In this document: positions 38,085 through 49,562 of the stretch, piece by piece
How the letters are laid out: each line of letters opens with the position of its first letter
Numbering within the stretch: position 1 is the stretch's first letter
Source of the DNA: Haematococcus lacustris
Taxonomy: Eukaryota > Chlorophyta > Chlorophyceae > Chlamydomonadales > Haematococcaceae
Length of the DNA: 64,000 nt
Direction of reading: 5' to 3'
Assembly: GCA_030144725.1 (NCBI GenBank)
Contig: JASKMD010000003.1
Coordinates: 21,067,937-21,131,936 of the forward strand
Notes under the pieces: model-generated
Told to the model about the DNA's origin: nothing
Seen by the model: the letters and a program-made list of their open reading frames with translations, nothing else
Databases searched by the model: none
Program-made: the position numbers and the translations under genes

Positions 38085-39556
38085 TGTTGCGTTCGTGGCA
38101 ATGGTGTTCCAAGTGTGCCTACACAGATCAGGGCGTAGTCCATCTGCCTGGGTATCGAACCCAGCCTCAGAACACCTCACCACTCACACATTTCTCACAG
38201 GGGACTTGTCATGTCACTTGAGACCTTTCAGATATTCGGCCGCATGCGATCTTACTCAGCATGGTCACGTAACATTCCCCCCCACCTGGCTCAGCTGCAC
38301 TCAGCTGACCACCGTGGTGTTGCCCCGCTCAGGCACATTGTGCCGTCACTCGCGCCCACACTAGCGCTAGGTGTCTGAGTTCCTTTCATGGCCTCCTCAC
38401 ATCAGCCCACCGCCTCAGCCTCGACCATATCAGCCTCCAAACCGAGCTTCTGTAGGTACGCAGTCAACATCTCCTGGCACCCTACCAGCTGTGATCTGGA
38501 CTCCCACGTGTTGTGCTCATCCCCATGGCCCTGCCACTTGACCAGGAACTCCAACTGCCTCTTCTTGGGCTTGTCACCCCGCTTGCCTTGGCTCTTGGCC
38601 AGTCGGTGATCCACCACCTTCTCCACCTGGTTTTCTGGCTCTCCATCTAGCCACTGCAGTGGGGGTGGGCCTGCGTGCCCAGGCACCTGGTCAGAGGCAT
38701 CGTAGGTCCTGTAAGGCTTCACTAGGGACACATGGAACACGTTATGGATCCGAGACCACTCCTCAGGCAGGTCCAGCTTCACTGCTGCTTTGCCCACCAT
38801 GTACTCAACTCGGAAAGGACCGACATAGCGTGGCTTCAGCTTTCTGGCACCAGGCTGGCCCACTCTGCCCCTCATGTTTTGTGTGCTCAACAACACCATG
38901 TCGCCAGGTTCAAACACCGTGTCACGCCGCTTGGTATCCTGGTAGGCCTTCATCCGCTTCTGTGCTCGGGCTAGGCATTGCCTGGCCTGCTCCACCGCCT
39001 GCCTCGCATTGGCCACGAACCCGTGCGCCTGCGGCACTTTCTGGTGCAGGTCCAGCAGCTCAGCCACTCGCGGATGGTAGCCGTAGTTTAGGTAGAAGGG
39101 CGTGCAACGGGTGGACTCCTGCTTGGCATTGTTGATGGCGAACTCGACGAGGGGTAAGTGTTCCGCCCAGTCCTTCTGGTCGGGCCGGATGTAATGCCTT
39201 AGCATCTCCTCTATCACCCGGTTCCCGGCGTTGCTCAGGCGAATGCGGGAACTCGACCGCACTTCCACACGCCGACCAATACCCACGCACGTCCTCTGAC
39301 GCTAGGCTCGGGCAGAAATGCGCTAGACGGACCCAGTCGGGTTCGGCACCATCGGTCGGAAACCACTGTTGCGTTCGTGGCAATGGTGTTCCAAGTGTGC
39401 CTACACAGATCAGGGCGTAGTCCATCTGCCTGGGTATCGAACCCAGCCTCAGAACACCTCACCACTCACACATTTCTCACAGGGGACTTGTCATGTCACT
39501 TGAGACCTTTCAGATAATCGGCCGCATGCGATCTTACTCAGCATGGTCACGTAACA
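38085..39556 (-). mobile_element. gypsy-3, internally deleted chromovirus
   Basis: 190-bp LTRs at 38085-38274 and 39367-39556 (TGTTGCG ... GTAACA on the plus strand) differ at one position (GATATT versus GATAAT). The 5-bp duplication AGAGT is at 38080-38084 and 39557-39561. On the minus strand, PBS TGGTTTCCGACC is at 39365-39354 and a polypurine tract GGTGGGGGGGAA adjoins the 3' LTR. The interior is only 1092 bp: gag, protease, RT and RNase H are gone, joined near 39240. The LTR has a T-arm-like GGGTTCGATACCC. Confidence 0.95.
38402..39240 (-). CDS. gypsy-3 integrase C-terminal fragment with chromodomain
   Basis: The minus-strand frame begins in integrase just after the catalytic Glu (NRVIEEMLRHYIRPDQKDWA). 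It passes through the GPY/F region (KLKPRYVGPFRVEYMVG) and FHVSLVKPYRTY, and finishes with a chromodomain (VEKVVDHRLAKSQG, LEFLVKWQGHGDEHNTWES). The stop is at 38402. The first 15 codons of the longer frame up to 39286 come from leader sequence fused by the internal deletion. The fragment cannot integrate on its own. Confidence 0.85.
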
Positions 39557-39699
39557 AGAGTCACCACACATGTATCACTTCAATGTTTGAGCCAGACGCT
39601 GCCAGACTTCAATGTTTGAGCCAAACCAAATATGTGTCAACAGGGCCTCTGGCCCCTGTTTCTTGGTTTTCACCAAATCAGCGTATCACCAACGAGGCG

Positions 39700-41055
39700 T
39701 ATCACTACGGTAATATCCTTTTGAGTTATTACTTTGTTCGTAACTCCACACCAATCCATCAATCAGGCCCGCTGTGAATGACTTTGGCGTGACCCGACTC
39801 TGCCTTGCAGAATTGACTAGCCTACTCCGACCGCCTGGACCCTGCCCCCTCGCACCCCCTTGCAGCCCCACCACCTCCCAGCCCCCGCAGAAGCTTCCCA
39901 CCCCCTCCCGCCCCCTCCCAGCCCCCTTACTGCCCTGCCACCCCTCCCCAACCCCTCCCAACCCCTCCCAGCCCCTCCCAGCTTTTCACTGCCCTCCCAC
40001 CCCCGCCACCCCCTCCCACCCCCCACCCACCCCCTCCCACCTCCTCCCAGCCCCTCCTACCCCCTCCAAGCCCCCTCACTGCCCCGCCAACCCTTCCCAC
40101 CCCCTCCCACCCCTTCCCACTCCCTCCCAACCCCTCCCACCCCCGCCACCCCTTCCCACCCTTTCCCCCCCCCCTCCCAACCCCTCTCAATCCCGCCACC
40201 CCCACCCGCCCCATTGCCCTAGCAAGTCATTGCAAGACGCAAACCCATGGTTCATAGCCGGCAGCGTGCTCATCTTCAAGCACTTGTAAAGTCACCAAGG
40301 GCTGCTTATCTGCACAGTCCTAATGGCTTGAAAGCCGCAGCAAGGAGGGCTGAAGCTATTGCTTTAGTAGTGCACGCCAGAAATGAGTTGCTGATGACTG
40401 AGGCCGAGAGGCAGCATGCCCATGAGGAGGTCCTTAATGCTATAGTGCACGACCTTGAGGAGAAGATCGAGCACCTGCAGGCAGGGCAACGATAGCTGCG
40501 GTTGGAGAATGAGGCACTTGAGGCATGGATTGATGGAGAAGGCAACATCACCTGGCTATGACACTTTGAAGGTGTCATCGGCACCGCCTTGAAGCCCAGC
40601 TGCGCAAGTGTCGACGCCGCCCTTCACTAACCCACAAGCAGAAGCAGCAGCTGCAGATCCTAGAACCAACCGGGTGTGTCCATTGAGGTCCTACGACGGT
40701 GTGCTGACAGAAACTGCAGCCGGCTTGACACCCATGGCAGAACCGCTGGTGGCACAACAGTGCAGCCCACACCTGACCCATGCCCCCTTGAGCCCAGTGA
40801 CCTCTTCATCCCCACCCAAGAGGCCTCACCTGGACAGCCAGCAGCAAGGACGGCATCATACTTAGCTCAACAGTACCACAGCACAGCCAGGTTGATGTTG
40901 AAGACGCAAGTCAGCCGTCGGCGGCTTCCCACATGCCGGCGGCTGTTTATCACAGAGCAGTGTGTGGTGGCCAACACTCACCGGCCTGGCGAGCGCACAA
41001 CTGGGAGCCGGCAACTGCGTGTGGTCTACATGTACCTGCGGGAAAGAACCCTAGG
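39700..41055 (+). mobile_element. element E copy 2, left part with proline-rich and coiled-coil segments
   Basis: 39755-40060 matches 5085-5360. It is followed by proline-rich CTCCCACCCC DNA to about 40210. The frame 40247-40495 encodes 82 aa predicted as coiled coil (EEVLNAIVHDLEEKIEHLQ). It would continue past an in-frame TAG at 40493-40495 as LRLENEALEAWIDGEG, so it is broken. The unit continues to the (GGGGC)n satellite at 41056 and its right end is at 49563-49740. Confidence 0.55.
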
Positions 41056-42724
41056 TGGGCGGGGCGGGGCGGGGCGGGGCGGGGCGGGGCGGGGCGGGGC
41101 GGGGCGGGGCGGGGCGGGGCGGGGCGGGGCGGGGCGGGGCGGGGCGGGGCGGGGCGGGGCGGGGCGGGGCGGGGCGGGGCGGGGCGGGGCGGGGCGGGGC
41201 GGGGCGGGGCGGGGCGGGGCGGGGCGGGGCGGGGCGGGGCGGGGCGGGGCGGGGCGGGGCGGGGCGGGGCGGGGCGGGGCGGGGCGGGGCGGGGCGGGGC
41301 GGGGCGGGGCGGGGCGGGGCGGGGCGGGGCGGGGCGGGGCGGGGCGGGGCGGGGCGGGGCGGGGCGGGGCGGGGCGGGGCGGGGCGGGGCGGGGCGGGGC
41401 GGGGCGGGGCGGGGCGGGGCGGGGCGGGGCGGGGCGGGGCGGGGCGGGGCGGGGCGGGGCGGGGCGGGGCGGGGCGGGGCGGGGCGGGGCGGGGCGGGGC
41501 GGGGCGGGGCGGGGCGGGGCGGGGCGGGGCGGGGCGGGGCGGGGCGGGGCGGGGCGGGGCGGGGCGGGGCGGGGCGGGGCGGGGCGGGGCGGGGCGGGGC
41601 GGGGCGGGGCGGGGCGGGGCGGGGCGGGGCGGGGCGGGGCGGGGCGGGGCGGGGCGGGGCGGGGCGGGGCGGGGCGGGGCGGGGCGGGGCGGGGCGGGGC
41701 GGGGCGGGGCGGGGCGGGGCGGGGCGGGGCGGGGCGGGGCGGGGCGGGGCGGGGCGGGGCGGGGCGGGGCGGGGCGGGGCGGGGCGGGGCGGGGCGGGGC
41801 GGGGCGGGGCGGGGCGGGGCGGGGCGGGGCGGGGCGGGGCGGGGCGGGGCGGGGCGGGGCGGGGCGGGGCGGGGCGGGGCGGGGCGGGGCGGGGCGGGGC
41901 GGGGCGGGGCGGGGCGGGGCGGGGCGGGGCGGGGCGGGGCGGGGCGGGGCGGGGCGGGGCGGGGCGGGGCGGGGCGGGGCGGGGCGGGGCGGGGCGGGGC
42001 GGGGCGGGGCGGGGCGGGGCGGGGCGGGGCGGGGCGGGGCGGGGCGGGGCGGGGCGGGGCGGGGCGGGGCGGGGCGGGGCGGGGCGGGGCGGGGCGGGGC
42101 GGGGCGGGGCGGGGCGGGGCGGGGCGGGGCGGGGCGGGGCGGGGCGGGGCGGGGCGGGGCGGGGCGGGGCGGGGCGGGGCGGGGCGGGGCGGGGCGGGGC
42201 GGGGCGGGGCGGGGCGGGGCGGGGCGGGGCGGGGCGGGGCGGGGCGGGGCGGGGCGGGGCGGGGCGGGGCGGGGCGGGGCGGGGCGGGGCGGGGCGGGGC
42301 GGGGCGGGGCGGGGCGGGGCGGGGCGGGGCGGGGCGGGGCGGGGCGGGGCGGGGCGGGGCGGGGCGGGGCGGGGCGGGGCGGGGCGGGGCGGGGCGGGGC
42401 GGGGCGGGGCGGGGCGGGGCGGGGCGGGGCGGGGCGGGGCGGGGCGGGGCGGGGCGGGGCGGGGCGGGGCGGGGCGGGGCGGGGCGGGGCGGGGCGGGGC
42501 GGGGCGGGGCGGGGCGGGGCGGGGCGGGGCGGGGCGGGGCGGGGCGGGGCGGGGCGGGGCGGGGCGGGGCGGGGCGGGGCGGGGCGGGGCGGGGCGGGGC
42601 GGGGCGGGGCGGGGCGGGGCGGGGCGGGGCGGGGCGGGGCGGGGCGGGGCGGGGCGGGGCGGGGCGGGGCGGGGCGGGGCGGGGCGGGGCGGGGCGGGGC
42701 GGGGCGGGGCGGGGCGGGGCGGGG
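41056..42724. repeat. (GGGGC)n satellite, left half
   Basis: About 333 copies of GGGGC without visible interruption. It ends where the gypsy-2 terminus begins. The right half is at 48159-49557. Copy number depends on assembly quality. Confidence 0.95.
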
Positions 42725-42761
42725 TGTAACGTGCAGTAGAGCATGGCCGGCTGCTTGTCTG
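42725..42761. other. 37-bp filler with a duplicated LTR start
   Basis: Begins TGTAACGTGC, the first ten bases of the gypsy-2 LTR, then 27 bp found nowhere else in the element, then the full LTR at 42762. It probably arose during integration or by later rearrangement. Confidence 0.7.
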
Positions 42762-43312
42762 TGTAACGTGCGGGGACGCAACGTCAGATGACCTTTTGAC
42801 ACAAGCTCGAAGGCCGGTCCAGTCGAGGCGGTGACTTCCGACTAGGGTGTTGGGTTACAGCGGTGTGTTGCGAGAATGGCTAGAGCTTAGAACGGGGCTC
42901 CCTGGGATCGAACCAGTTGTACTTGCGAACGCAATGTCGCTAGTCTTTAACCTGCCAAATCTCACACTACACGTGTAACCCGCGTCCCGCGACGGCTCGC
43001 ATTCACGAGACAGCCCAGACGACGCGAAGCGGCAATCTCTTCCAGAGGTGCGCACTTTACATTCCTCCCCCTCCAAAGGGGCTTCCGTTTCGCCACGGGT
43101 AAAACCACGTGACTCGCATTGCCTACAGCATGCTGATTTAGCTACTGGGCAACCCAAAGGGCGCACCAGGTCACAGCTTAGGGAGCGGTCAAAGACCATT
43201 GTGCCGACTAGACACAGGGAAACCATAACCACACAGGTAGCAGCTGACCAGAGGTACAAGCATGCTGAGAATGCCAAAGTCCAGCAGCATACCAGCATGC
43301 ATGGCCTAGGAC

Positions 43313-45690
43313 TTACTTCAGGTTGTGAGCTGCATTGTACTCAGCAAGGATCTTGTCACAGCCAACCAAGTTGGAACGTGGCTCCCAGGTGTTGTGGTCG
43401 GCATCATAGCCTTCCCACTGCACCAGGTACTCCTTGGCCTTTCCTGCATGCACATGTCTGTGGTCCAGCAGACGCTCAACATAGTACACAGGCTCCTCAT
43501 CAAGCCACTCAACAGGCGGAGGCATGAAGCCCACATCAGTGCCAGTGTAGGGTTTGATGAGTGACACATGGAACACAGGGTGAAGACGTGACATGAAGGC
43601 AGGCAGCTGCAGGTTCACTGCAACCTGACCAACCAAGTCAAGCACCTTGAAGGGGCCCACAAAACGTGGCAGCAGCTTAGGTGCTTTGCCTGGCTTCAAC
43701 CTCATGTTCTTAGTGCTGAGCAGGACCATTTGACCCACCTTGTAATGCACATCTCGACGGTCCTGGTTGGCATAGGCAGCTTGACGTTGCTGAGCAGCCT
43801 GCATGCATAGCTTGGCCTTAGCCACAGCCTCCTGCCACCAAGTAGCATAGGACAGGCCTTCAGGGCACCGCCCCTTGTCAGGTAGAGAGTGGAGCATAGG
43901 GGTAATGGGGGACTGTCCGGTATTAACCAGGAACGGTGTAGACTTGATGGACTCTTGCCATGAGTTGTTCACAGCAAACTCAGCAAGTGACAGATAGTCA
44001 GGCCAATCAGCTTGGGTGGGAGAGATGTAATGACGTAGCATCTCTTCCAACACACGGTTGTACCTCTCAGTCTGGCCATCAGACTGAGGGTGATAGGAGG
44101 AAGACAAGGAACCCCTCATGCCCAGCAACTTCTGCACATGGTGCCAGAAAGTGTTGTGGAAATGGGGACCTCGGTCAGAGACCATGTCTTTTGGCAGGCC
44201 ATGCAGTTTGAAGACATTGTCAACAAACAAACGGGCAAAGCCCTTGGCATTCATGCTCTCCTTGCAGGGCACAAAATGCACCATTTTACTGAGCCTGTCA
44301 ACAAAGACACAGATGGCATCAAACCCATGTGAAGCAGATGGCAGCTTGGTGATCAGGTCCATTGACACTGACTCCCAACGGTAATCTGGAATGGACAGTG
44401 GGTTGAGTAAGCCACCAGGCTTCAGTGTGGAGGACTTGTCACGCTGGCAGGCATCACAGGTAGTGACATAGTGCCTGACATCAGCACGCATGGTGTCCCA
44501 GTAGAACACTCGTGACAGCCTCTCAAGGGTTTTGGTTATACCCACATGACCAGCATAGGCAGCATCATGCATTTCATGCAGAATGTACTCACGCAGTTCA
44601 GGGTCATTGGGAACCATCACTGTGCCCTTGCCAGTGCGCCGCCACAGGCCATGGTCGTCCATGTACATGCCAGACAAGTCAGCTTCAGCAGTAAACGCAG
44701 GGTCAAGCCGGTAGCCATGGACCAGGTGATCAGCCAGTTCCAATGGGTGGGCAGGAGCTGCAGGATAGTGCACTGAGGTGTCAGCAGCAGATGGGGCCTC
44801 AAGCTCAGGGAGCCTACTATGGTGAGCAGCAACAGGGTTATCAGATACTGTGGGCCGGGGGGCCAAAGCATCAACGGCAGTGGGGGCATTTGAGGGAGTA
44901 CCCACAGGTGGAACCTGGGGCAGAGCCTGCGCCACACGCACTTCCCCCCTCTCCAAAGACTGTTTAGCTTGCCGCCGGGTGGTAACAACACACACCATGG
45001 CACAGTCCTGGGGTCCAGCAGGTATCCGGGACAGTGGGTCAGCAGGATTAGCATCACCTGGCAGGTACTGCAGGTCAAATGTAAACCGTGACAGAAACTC
45101 CATCCACCTAGCCTGACGTCTAGACAACACCTTCTGGGTGGGCAGAGCAGTCAAAGGCTTATGATCGGTGAAGAGTGTGAATGGTACACCCTCAAGGTAA
45201 CACCTCCACTCCTTGCATGCAGTGATGAGGGCAAGAAGCTCTTGCTCACCAGTGGTGTAGTTACGCTCAGCAGAAGACAGCTTCTTGCTGAGGCATGCAA
45301 GGGGGTAGCCATCTTGCATCAGGACTGCTCCTACTCCTTGGAGTGAGGCATCACAGTAGACCTGGAAGGGCTGGGTGTGATCAGGTAGACGTAGCATGGG
45401 GACCTGGGCAACAGCAGCTTTGAGGGAAGCAAAGGCTTTCAGCTCATCAGCAGGCCAGTTCTGCCACAGAAATGAGTCACCAGCTTTGCCACACAGATCT
45501 GTGAGAGGTGCAGCTAGGACACTGAAATTATGCACAAATTTGCGCACAAAATTAGCAGCACCTAGGAATGACTGGAGCTGTTGCAGGGATTGAGGCACAG
45601 GCCAGGAAGAAATGCTCTTGATTTTCTCAGGGTCCACAGCAATAGCACCAGCAAAGATGACATGGCCACACATTTGGACTGCTTGGCATA
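43313..45690 (-). CDS. gypsy-2 RT connection, RNase H, integrase and chromodomain
   Basis: A 786-aa open frame. It begins CGHVIFAGAIAVDPEKI and runs through the RNase H motifs FQVYCDASLQGVGAVL and ERNYTTGEQELLALI, and TDHKPLTALPTQK. The integrase zinc site is HDAAYAGHVGITKTLERL ... CDACQRDKS. The core motifs are SMDLITKLPSA, VSDRGPHFHNTFW and PQSDGQTERYNRVLEEML, so all three acidic residues are present. The end has FHVSLIKPYTG and a chromodomain (VYYVERLLDHRHV, YLVQWEGYDADHNTWEPR). It is the best-preserved pol in the window. Confidence 0.92.
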
Positions 45691-46625
45691 GAGCTTGTTG
45701 AGCCTCAGGAGGTCAAAGACCTTTCTGAGATGCTTCAAATGCTCGTCCACAGATTTGGACATGACCAAGATGTCATCCAGGTACATTAGGGCACACTGGT
45801 TCAGGACTGGTGCAAAGGCATCATTCATGACACGCTGAAATGTAGCAGGTGCATTGCAGAGCCCAAAAGACAGTACCTTGAACTGGTAGTGGCCGTCAGG
45901 GGTCCTGAAGGCCGTCTTGGGCACATCTTCAGGGGTGATCCTGATCTGGTTGTAACCTGCTTGAAGGTCTAGGGAAGAAAACACAGTGCAGCCTGACAGC
46001 TTGTCAAACAAGTCATCAATTCTGGGCAGTGGATACTGGTCCCTGATGGTGATCTTGTTGAGCTGACGGTAATCAAGGCACATGCGTAACTCACCAGACT
46101 TCTTCTTGACAAACAGGATAGGAGCAGCAAAAGGGCTGGAGCTGGGTTCTATCATGCCCTTGGCAAGTAGGTCCTGCACCTGCTTCTTCAGCTCAGCATG
46201 CTCATCCTGACTCATGCGGTATTGAGGTACCACAGAGGGTCGTGCATCAGGCACAAGGGGGATGGCATGGCCCACAGGACGCTCAGGTGGCAGAGATGTG
46301 ATGGGTGCAAACACATCAGCATACTCATCCAGCAAAGCATTGAGTGCCTGGGACACACCTGGAGGTAGCTCAGGTTCAGCTGGAGCTGGATCAAGGGTAC
46401 TTGAATTGTCCACAGTGATCAGGGCCAGGACACCTGTGCCTCCTTTTCGTAACCACCTGGCAGCAACTTTTGCAGAAGCCAGAGGGGGTTTTGCACGTAG
46501 AGCATTGACCAGGAAAGAGGCAGGGTTGCTTACAGCAGACTGCCCTGACTGAGACACACCAGCAGAAGGACATGGCAGCACTACTGGCTCACTCTTGTCA
46601 CATGCTAGGCTGAGTGTCGTGTCCT
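45690..46625 (-). CDS. gypsy-2 reverse transcriptase, N-terminal and catalytic part
   Basis: The minus-strand frame includes the linker (SNPASFLVNALRAKPP), LLDEYADVFAPITSLPPERP and CLDYRQLNKITIRDQYPLPR. It continues with [34 protein letters not shown] and the catalytic LMYLDDILVMSK (about 45790). It leaves frame after KQSKC near 45690. About nine residues present in gypsy-1 (EFMQLTLKF) are missing and the frame shifts. Confidence 0.9.
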
Positions 46626-46639
46626 GGTATGACATCACG

Positions 46640-46800
46640 GCCTCATGCCACATATGCAGCAGACAACACATGGGTATGTGATATGACATGTGGTGTGACA
46701 TGACATGCAGTCTGACATGACTTGACATGACATGCAGTCCACCATGTCAGCAACACAAACTACAATGGCAGCAGCAGCCATTGACAGGAGGGGAACCCTC
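46640..46800 (-). repeat. ACATG-rich repeat in place of the gypsy-2 protease
   Basis: Irregular TGACATGACATGCAGTCTGA units at 46675-46748 lie between gag and the RT linker, where gypsy-1 has a full DTG protease. The downstream phrase LSLACDKSEPVVLPCP matches the end of the gypsy-1 protease, so the domain has been lost. Confidence 0.65.
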
Positions 46801-46914
46801 ACTATCATATGAGCTCATGGTATGACAACCAGGAGGTGTGAGAGGGTACCTGGCCAACTGCAAAACCCCATGTTGTGCCTGGGCCACATGGTGCATAACT
46901 GCAACCGGGCACCG

Positions 46915-47814
46915 TCAGGCAGGATGCACACCGGAGCCAGCAGCAGCCACAAGGGCCTTGTGGTTGGTGATGGTTGCACGAATGGCATCATCCACAGTGG
47001 GGGCCACAAGGGCATGCAGGTCCTTGGCAGCAGGACCACGTTCAACCACACTGACCAACATGACATCTGTCATGCCGTCCAAGCCAAGCAGATATGAGGG
47101 CAGAGCAAGGACAGGGTCAAGGCCATGTGCAACACAATGTGCTCTTGGGTCCTCCGGGCAGTGCACGGCGGCCAGAGGCCGAACTGGCAGCAGTCCACCG
47201 CTCAGTCACGGGCAACCCGCGACATGAGTTGGAGTCATGACCAGCAGTGACAGTGGCAACAGCTGGCAGGGGTGCAGCAGCGGGGTGAACACCGGCATAC
47301 CTTTCCCGGAGCAAGCGTGCGAGGGTTCGAAGTGCCCGCAGATATCGAGGCAACATCGCTCTGCACATCAAGCTTTTGCAGAGCGGCATACAAGCGTTGC
47401 AATGCACGCAATGCGTCCGACAGACTTGGCAAGCAATGTCGAGACATGTGCGACAGCGATAGGCCTCCTAGCTGGTCTAGGGCTGACTGGGAGCGAAGCA
47501 ACACCAGCAGCACGCTTAGCCGCAGGAGGACTCACCCTTGTACCGGCCGCGACCAGCTGCCGCAGAAGTGAGGCGATTTGGGGTCGAAGGACTGTCGAAC
47601 TGGACCAATCCAATGTCGTCCAGCACATCTTCTTCAATGGCCTGCAAAGCTCCTGCGAATGCAAAACTCCTGCAATCGCCTCGCCCGGTTCCGGTGCCGC
47701 ACCAAATGCGGGACCCTTCTCCGCTGTAGCTGTAACAGCTGAAGCTAGAGGAAGAACGCCAGAGGCGCCATTGGTCTTGTTCGCCGAAGCGACATTCTGG
47801 GTAGTTGAAGTCAT
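46915..47814 (-). pseudogene. gypsy-2 gag, frameshifted
   Basis: Starts with ATG at 47814, 45 bp after the 5' LTR (MTSTTQNVASANKTNG). Later sections lie in different frames: IEEDVLDDIGLVQFDSP (about 47640-47590), RGLPVTERWTAASS (about 47220-47180), and KDLHALVAPTVDDAIRATI with NHKALVAAAGSG (about 47035-46925). The last two match the gypsy-1 gag. Structural protein of the particle; not intact. Confidence 0.65.
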
Positions 47815-48158
47815 ATTGACTGGACCGCGAGCTTAAATGCTCGGGGTCGGAAACCAGCTGTAACGTGCGGGGACGCAACGTCAGATGACCTTTTGACACA
47901 AGCTCGAAGGCCGGTCCAGTCGAGGCGGTGACTTCCGACTAGGGTGTTGGGTTACAGCGGTGTGTTGCGAGAATGGCTAGAGCTTAGAACGGGGCTCCCT
48001 GGGATCGAACCAGTTGTACTTGCGAACGCAATGTCGCTAGTCTTTAACCTGCCAAATCTCACACTACACGTGTAACCCGCGTCCCGCGACGGCTCGCATT
48101 CACGAGACAGCCCAGACGACGCGAAGCGGCAATCTCTTCCAGAGGTGCGCACTTTACA

Positions 48159-49557
48159 CGGGGCGGGGCGGGGCGGGGCGGGGCGGGGCGGGGCGGGGCG
48201 GGGCGGGGCGGGGCGGGGCGGGGCGGGGCGGGGCGGGGCGGGGCGGGGCGGGGCGGGGCGGGGCGGGGCGGGGCGGGGCGGGGCGGGGCGGGGCGGGGCG
48301 GGGCGGGGCGGGGCGGGGCGGGGCGGGGCGGGGCGGGGCGGGGCGGGGCGGGGCGGGGCGGGGCGGGGCGGGGCGGGGCGGGGCGGGGCGGGGCGGGGCG
48401 GGGCGGGGCGGGGCGGGGCGGGGCGGGGCGGGGCGGGGCGGGGCGGGGCGGGGCGGGGCGGGGCGGGGCGGGGCGGGGCGGGGCGGGGCGGGGCGGGGCG
48501 GGGCGGGGCGGGGCGGGGCGGGGCGGGGCGGGGCGGGGCGGGGCGGGGCGGGGCGGGGCGGGGCGGGGCGGGGCGGGGCGGGGCGGGGCGGGGCGGGGCG
48601 GGGCGGGGCGGGGCGGGGCGGGGCGGGGCGGGGCGGGGCGGGGCGGGGCGGGGCGGGGCGGGGCGGGGCGGGGCGGGGCGGGGCGGGGCGGGGCGGGGCG
48701 GGGCGGGGCGGGGCGGGGCGGGGCGGGGCGGGGCGGGGCGGGGCGGGGCGGGGCGGGGCGGGGCGGGGCGGGGCGGGGCGGGGCGGGGCGGGGCGGGGCG
48801 GGGCGGGGCGGGGCGGGGCGGGGCGGGGCGGGGCGGGGCGGGGCGGGGCGGGGCGGGGCGGGGCGGGGCGGGGCGGGGCGGGGCGGGGCGGGGCGGGGCG
48901 GGGCGGGGCGGGGCGGGGCGGGGCGGGGCGGGGCGGGGCGGGGCGGGGCGGGGCGGGGCGGGGCGGGGCGGGGCGGGGCGGGGCGGGGCGGGGCGGGGCG
49001 GGGCGGGGCGGGGCGGGGCGGGGCGGGGCGGGGCGGGGCGGGGCGGGGCGGGGCGGGGCGGGGCGGGGCGGGGCGGGGCGGGGCGGGGCGGGGCGGGGCG
49101 GGGCGGGGCGGGGCGGGGCGGGGCGGGGCGGGGCGGGGCGGGGCGGGGCGGGGCGGGGCGGGGCGGGGCGGGGCGGGGCGGGGCGGGGCGGGGCGGGGCG
49201 GGGCGGGGCGGGGCGGGGCGGGGCGGGGCGGGGCGGGGCGGGGCGGGGCGGGGCGGGGCGGGGCGGGGCGGGGCGGGGCGGGGCGGGGCGGGGCGGGGCG
49301 GGGCGGGGCGGGGCGGGGCGGGGCGGGGCGGGGCGGGGCGGGGCGGGGCGGGGCGGGGCGGGGCGGGGCGGGGCGGGGCGGGGCGGGGCGGGGCGGGGCG
49401 GGGCGGGGCGGGGCGGGGCGGGGCGGGGCGGGGCGGGGCGGGGCGGGGCGGGGCGGGGCGGGGCGGGGCGGGGCGGGGCGGGGCGGGGCGGGGCGGGGCG
49501 GGGCGGGGCGGGGCGGGGCGGGGCGGGGCGGGGCGGGGCGGGGCGGGGCGGGGCGGG
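48159..49557. repeat. (GGGGC)n satellite, right half
   Basis: About 280 copies of GGGGC, continuous with the left half once gypsy-2 is removed (total about 3.06 kb). Confidence 0.95.
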
Positions 49558-49562
49558 CATTG

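Larger units (their letters stand above)
42762..48158 (-). mobile_element. gypsy-2, chromovirus inside the (GGGGC)n satellite
   Basis: 300-bp LTRs at 42762-43061 and 47859-48158 (TGTAACGTG ... CTTTACA) read as identical. PBS TGGTTTCCGACC (minus, 47856-47845) and a polypurine tract near 43062-43078 are present. Flanks are CGGGG on both outer sides (42720-42724 and 48159-48163), consistent with a 5-bp duplication but uninformative within the satellite. The coding region has a frameshifted gag, a missing protease and a frameshift in RT. Confidence 0.95.

Noticed and set aside
42757..42761. GTCTG as the gypsy-2 target duplication
   Set aside because: The right side is followed by CGGGG, not GTCTG; CGGGG also precedes the 37-bp filler, so the insertion is in the satellite.
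2571..49557. Very long open frames through the satellites, such as glycine/arginine-, alanine/proline- or histidine/proline-repeat proteins on both strands
   Set aside because: They exist only because the repeat unit lacks stop codons in several frames and on both strands at once; flanking sequence gives no start context or conserved domain.
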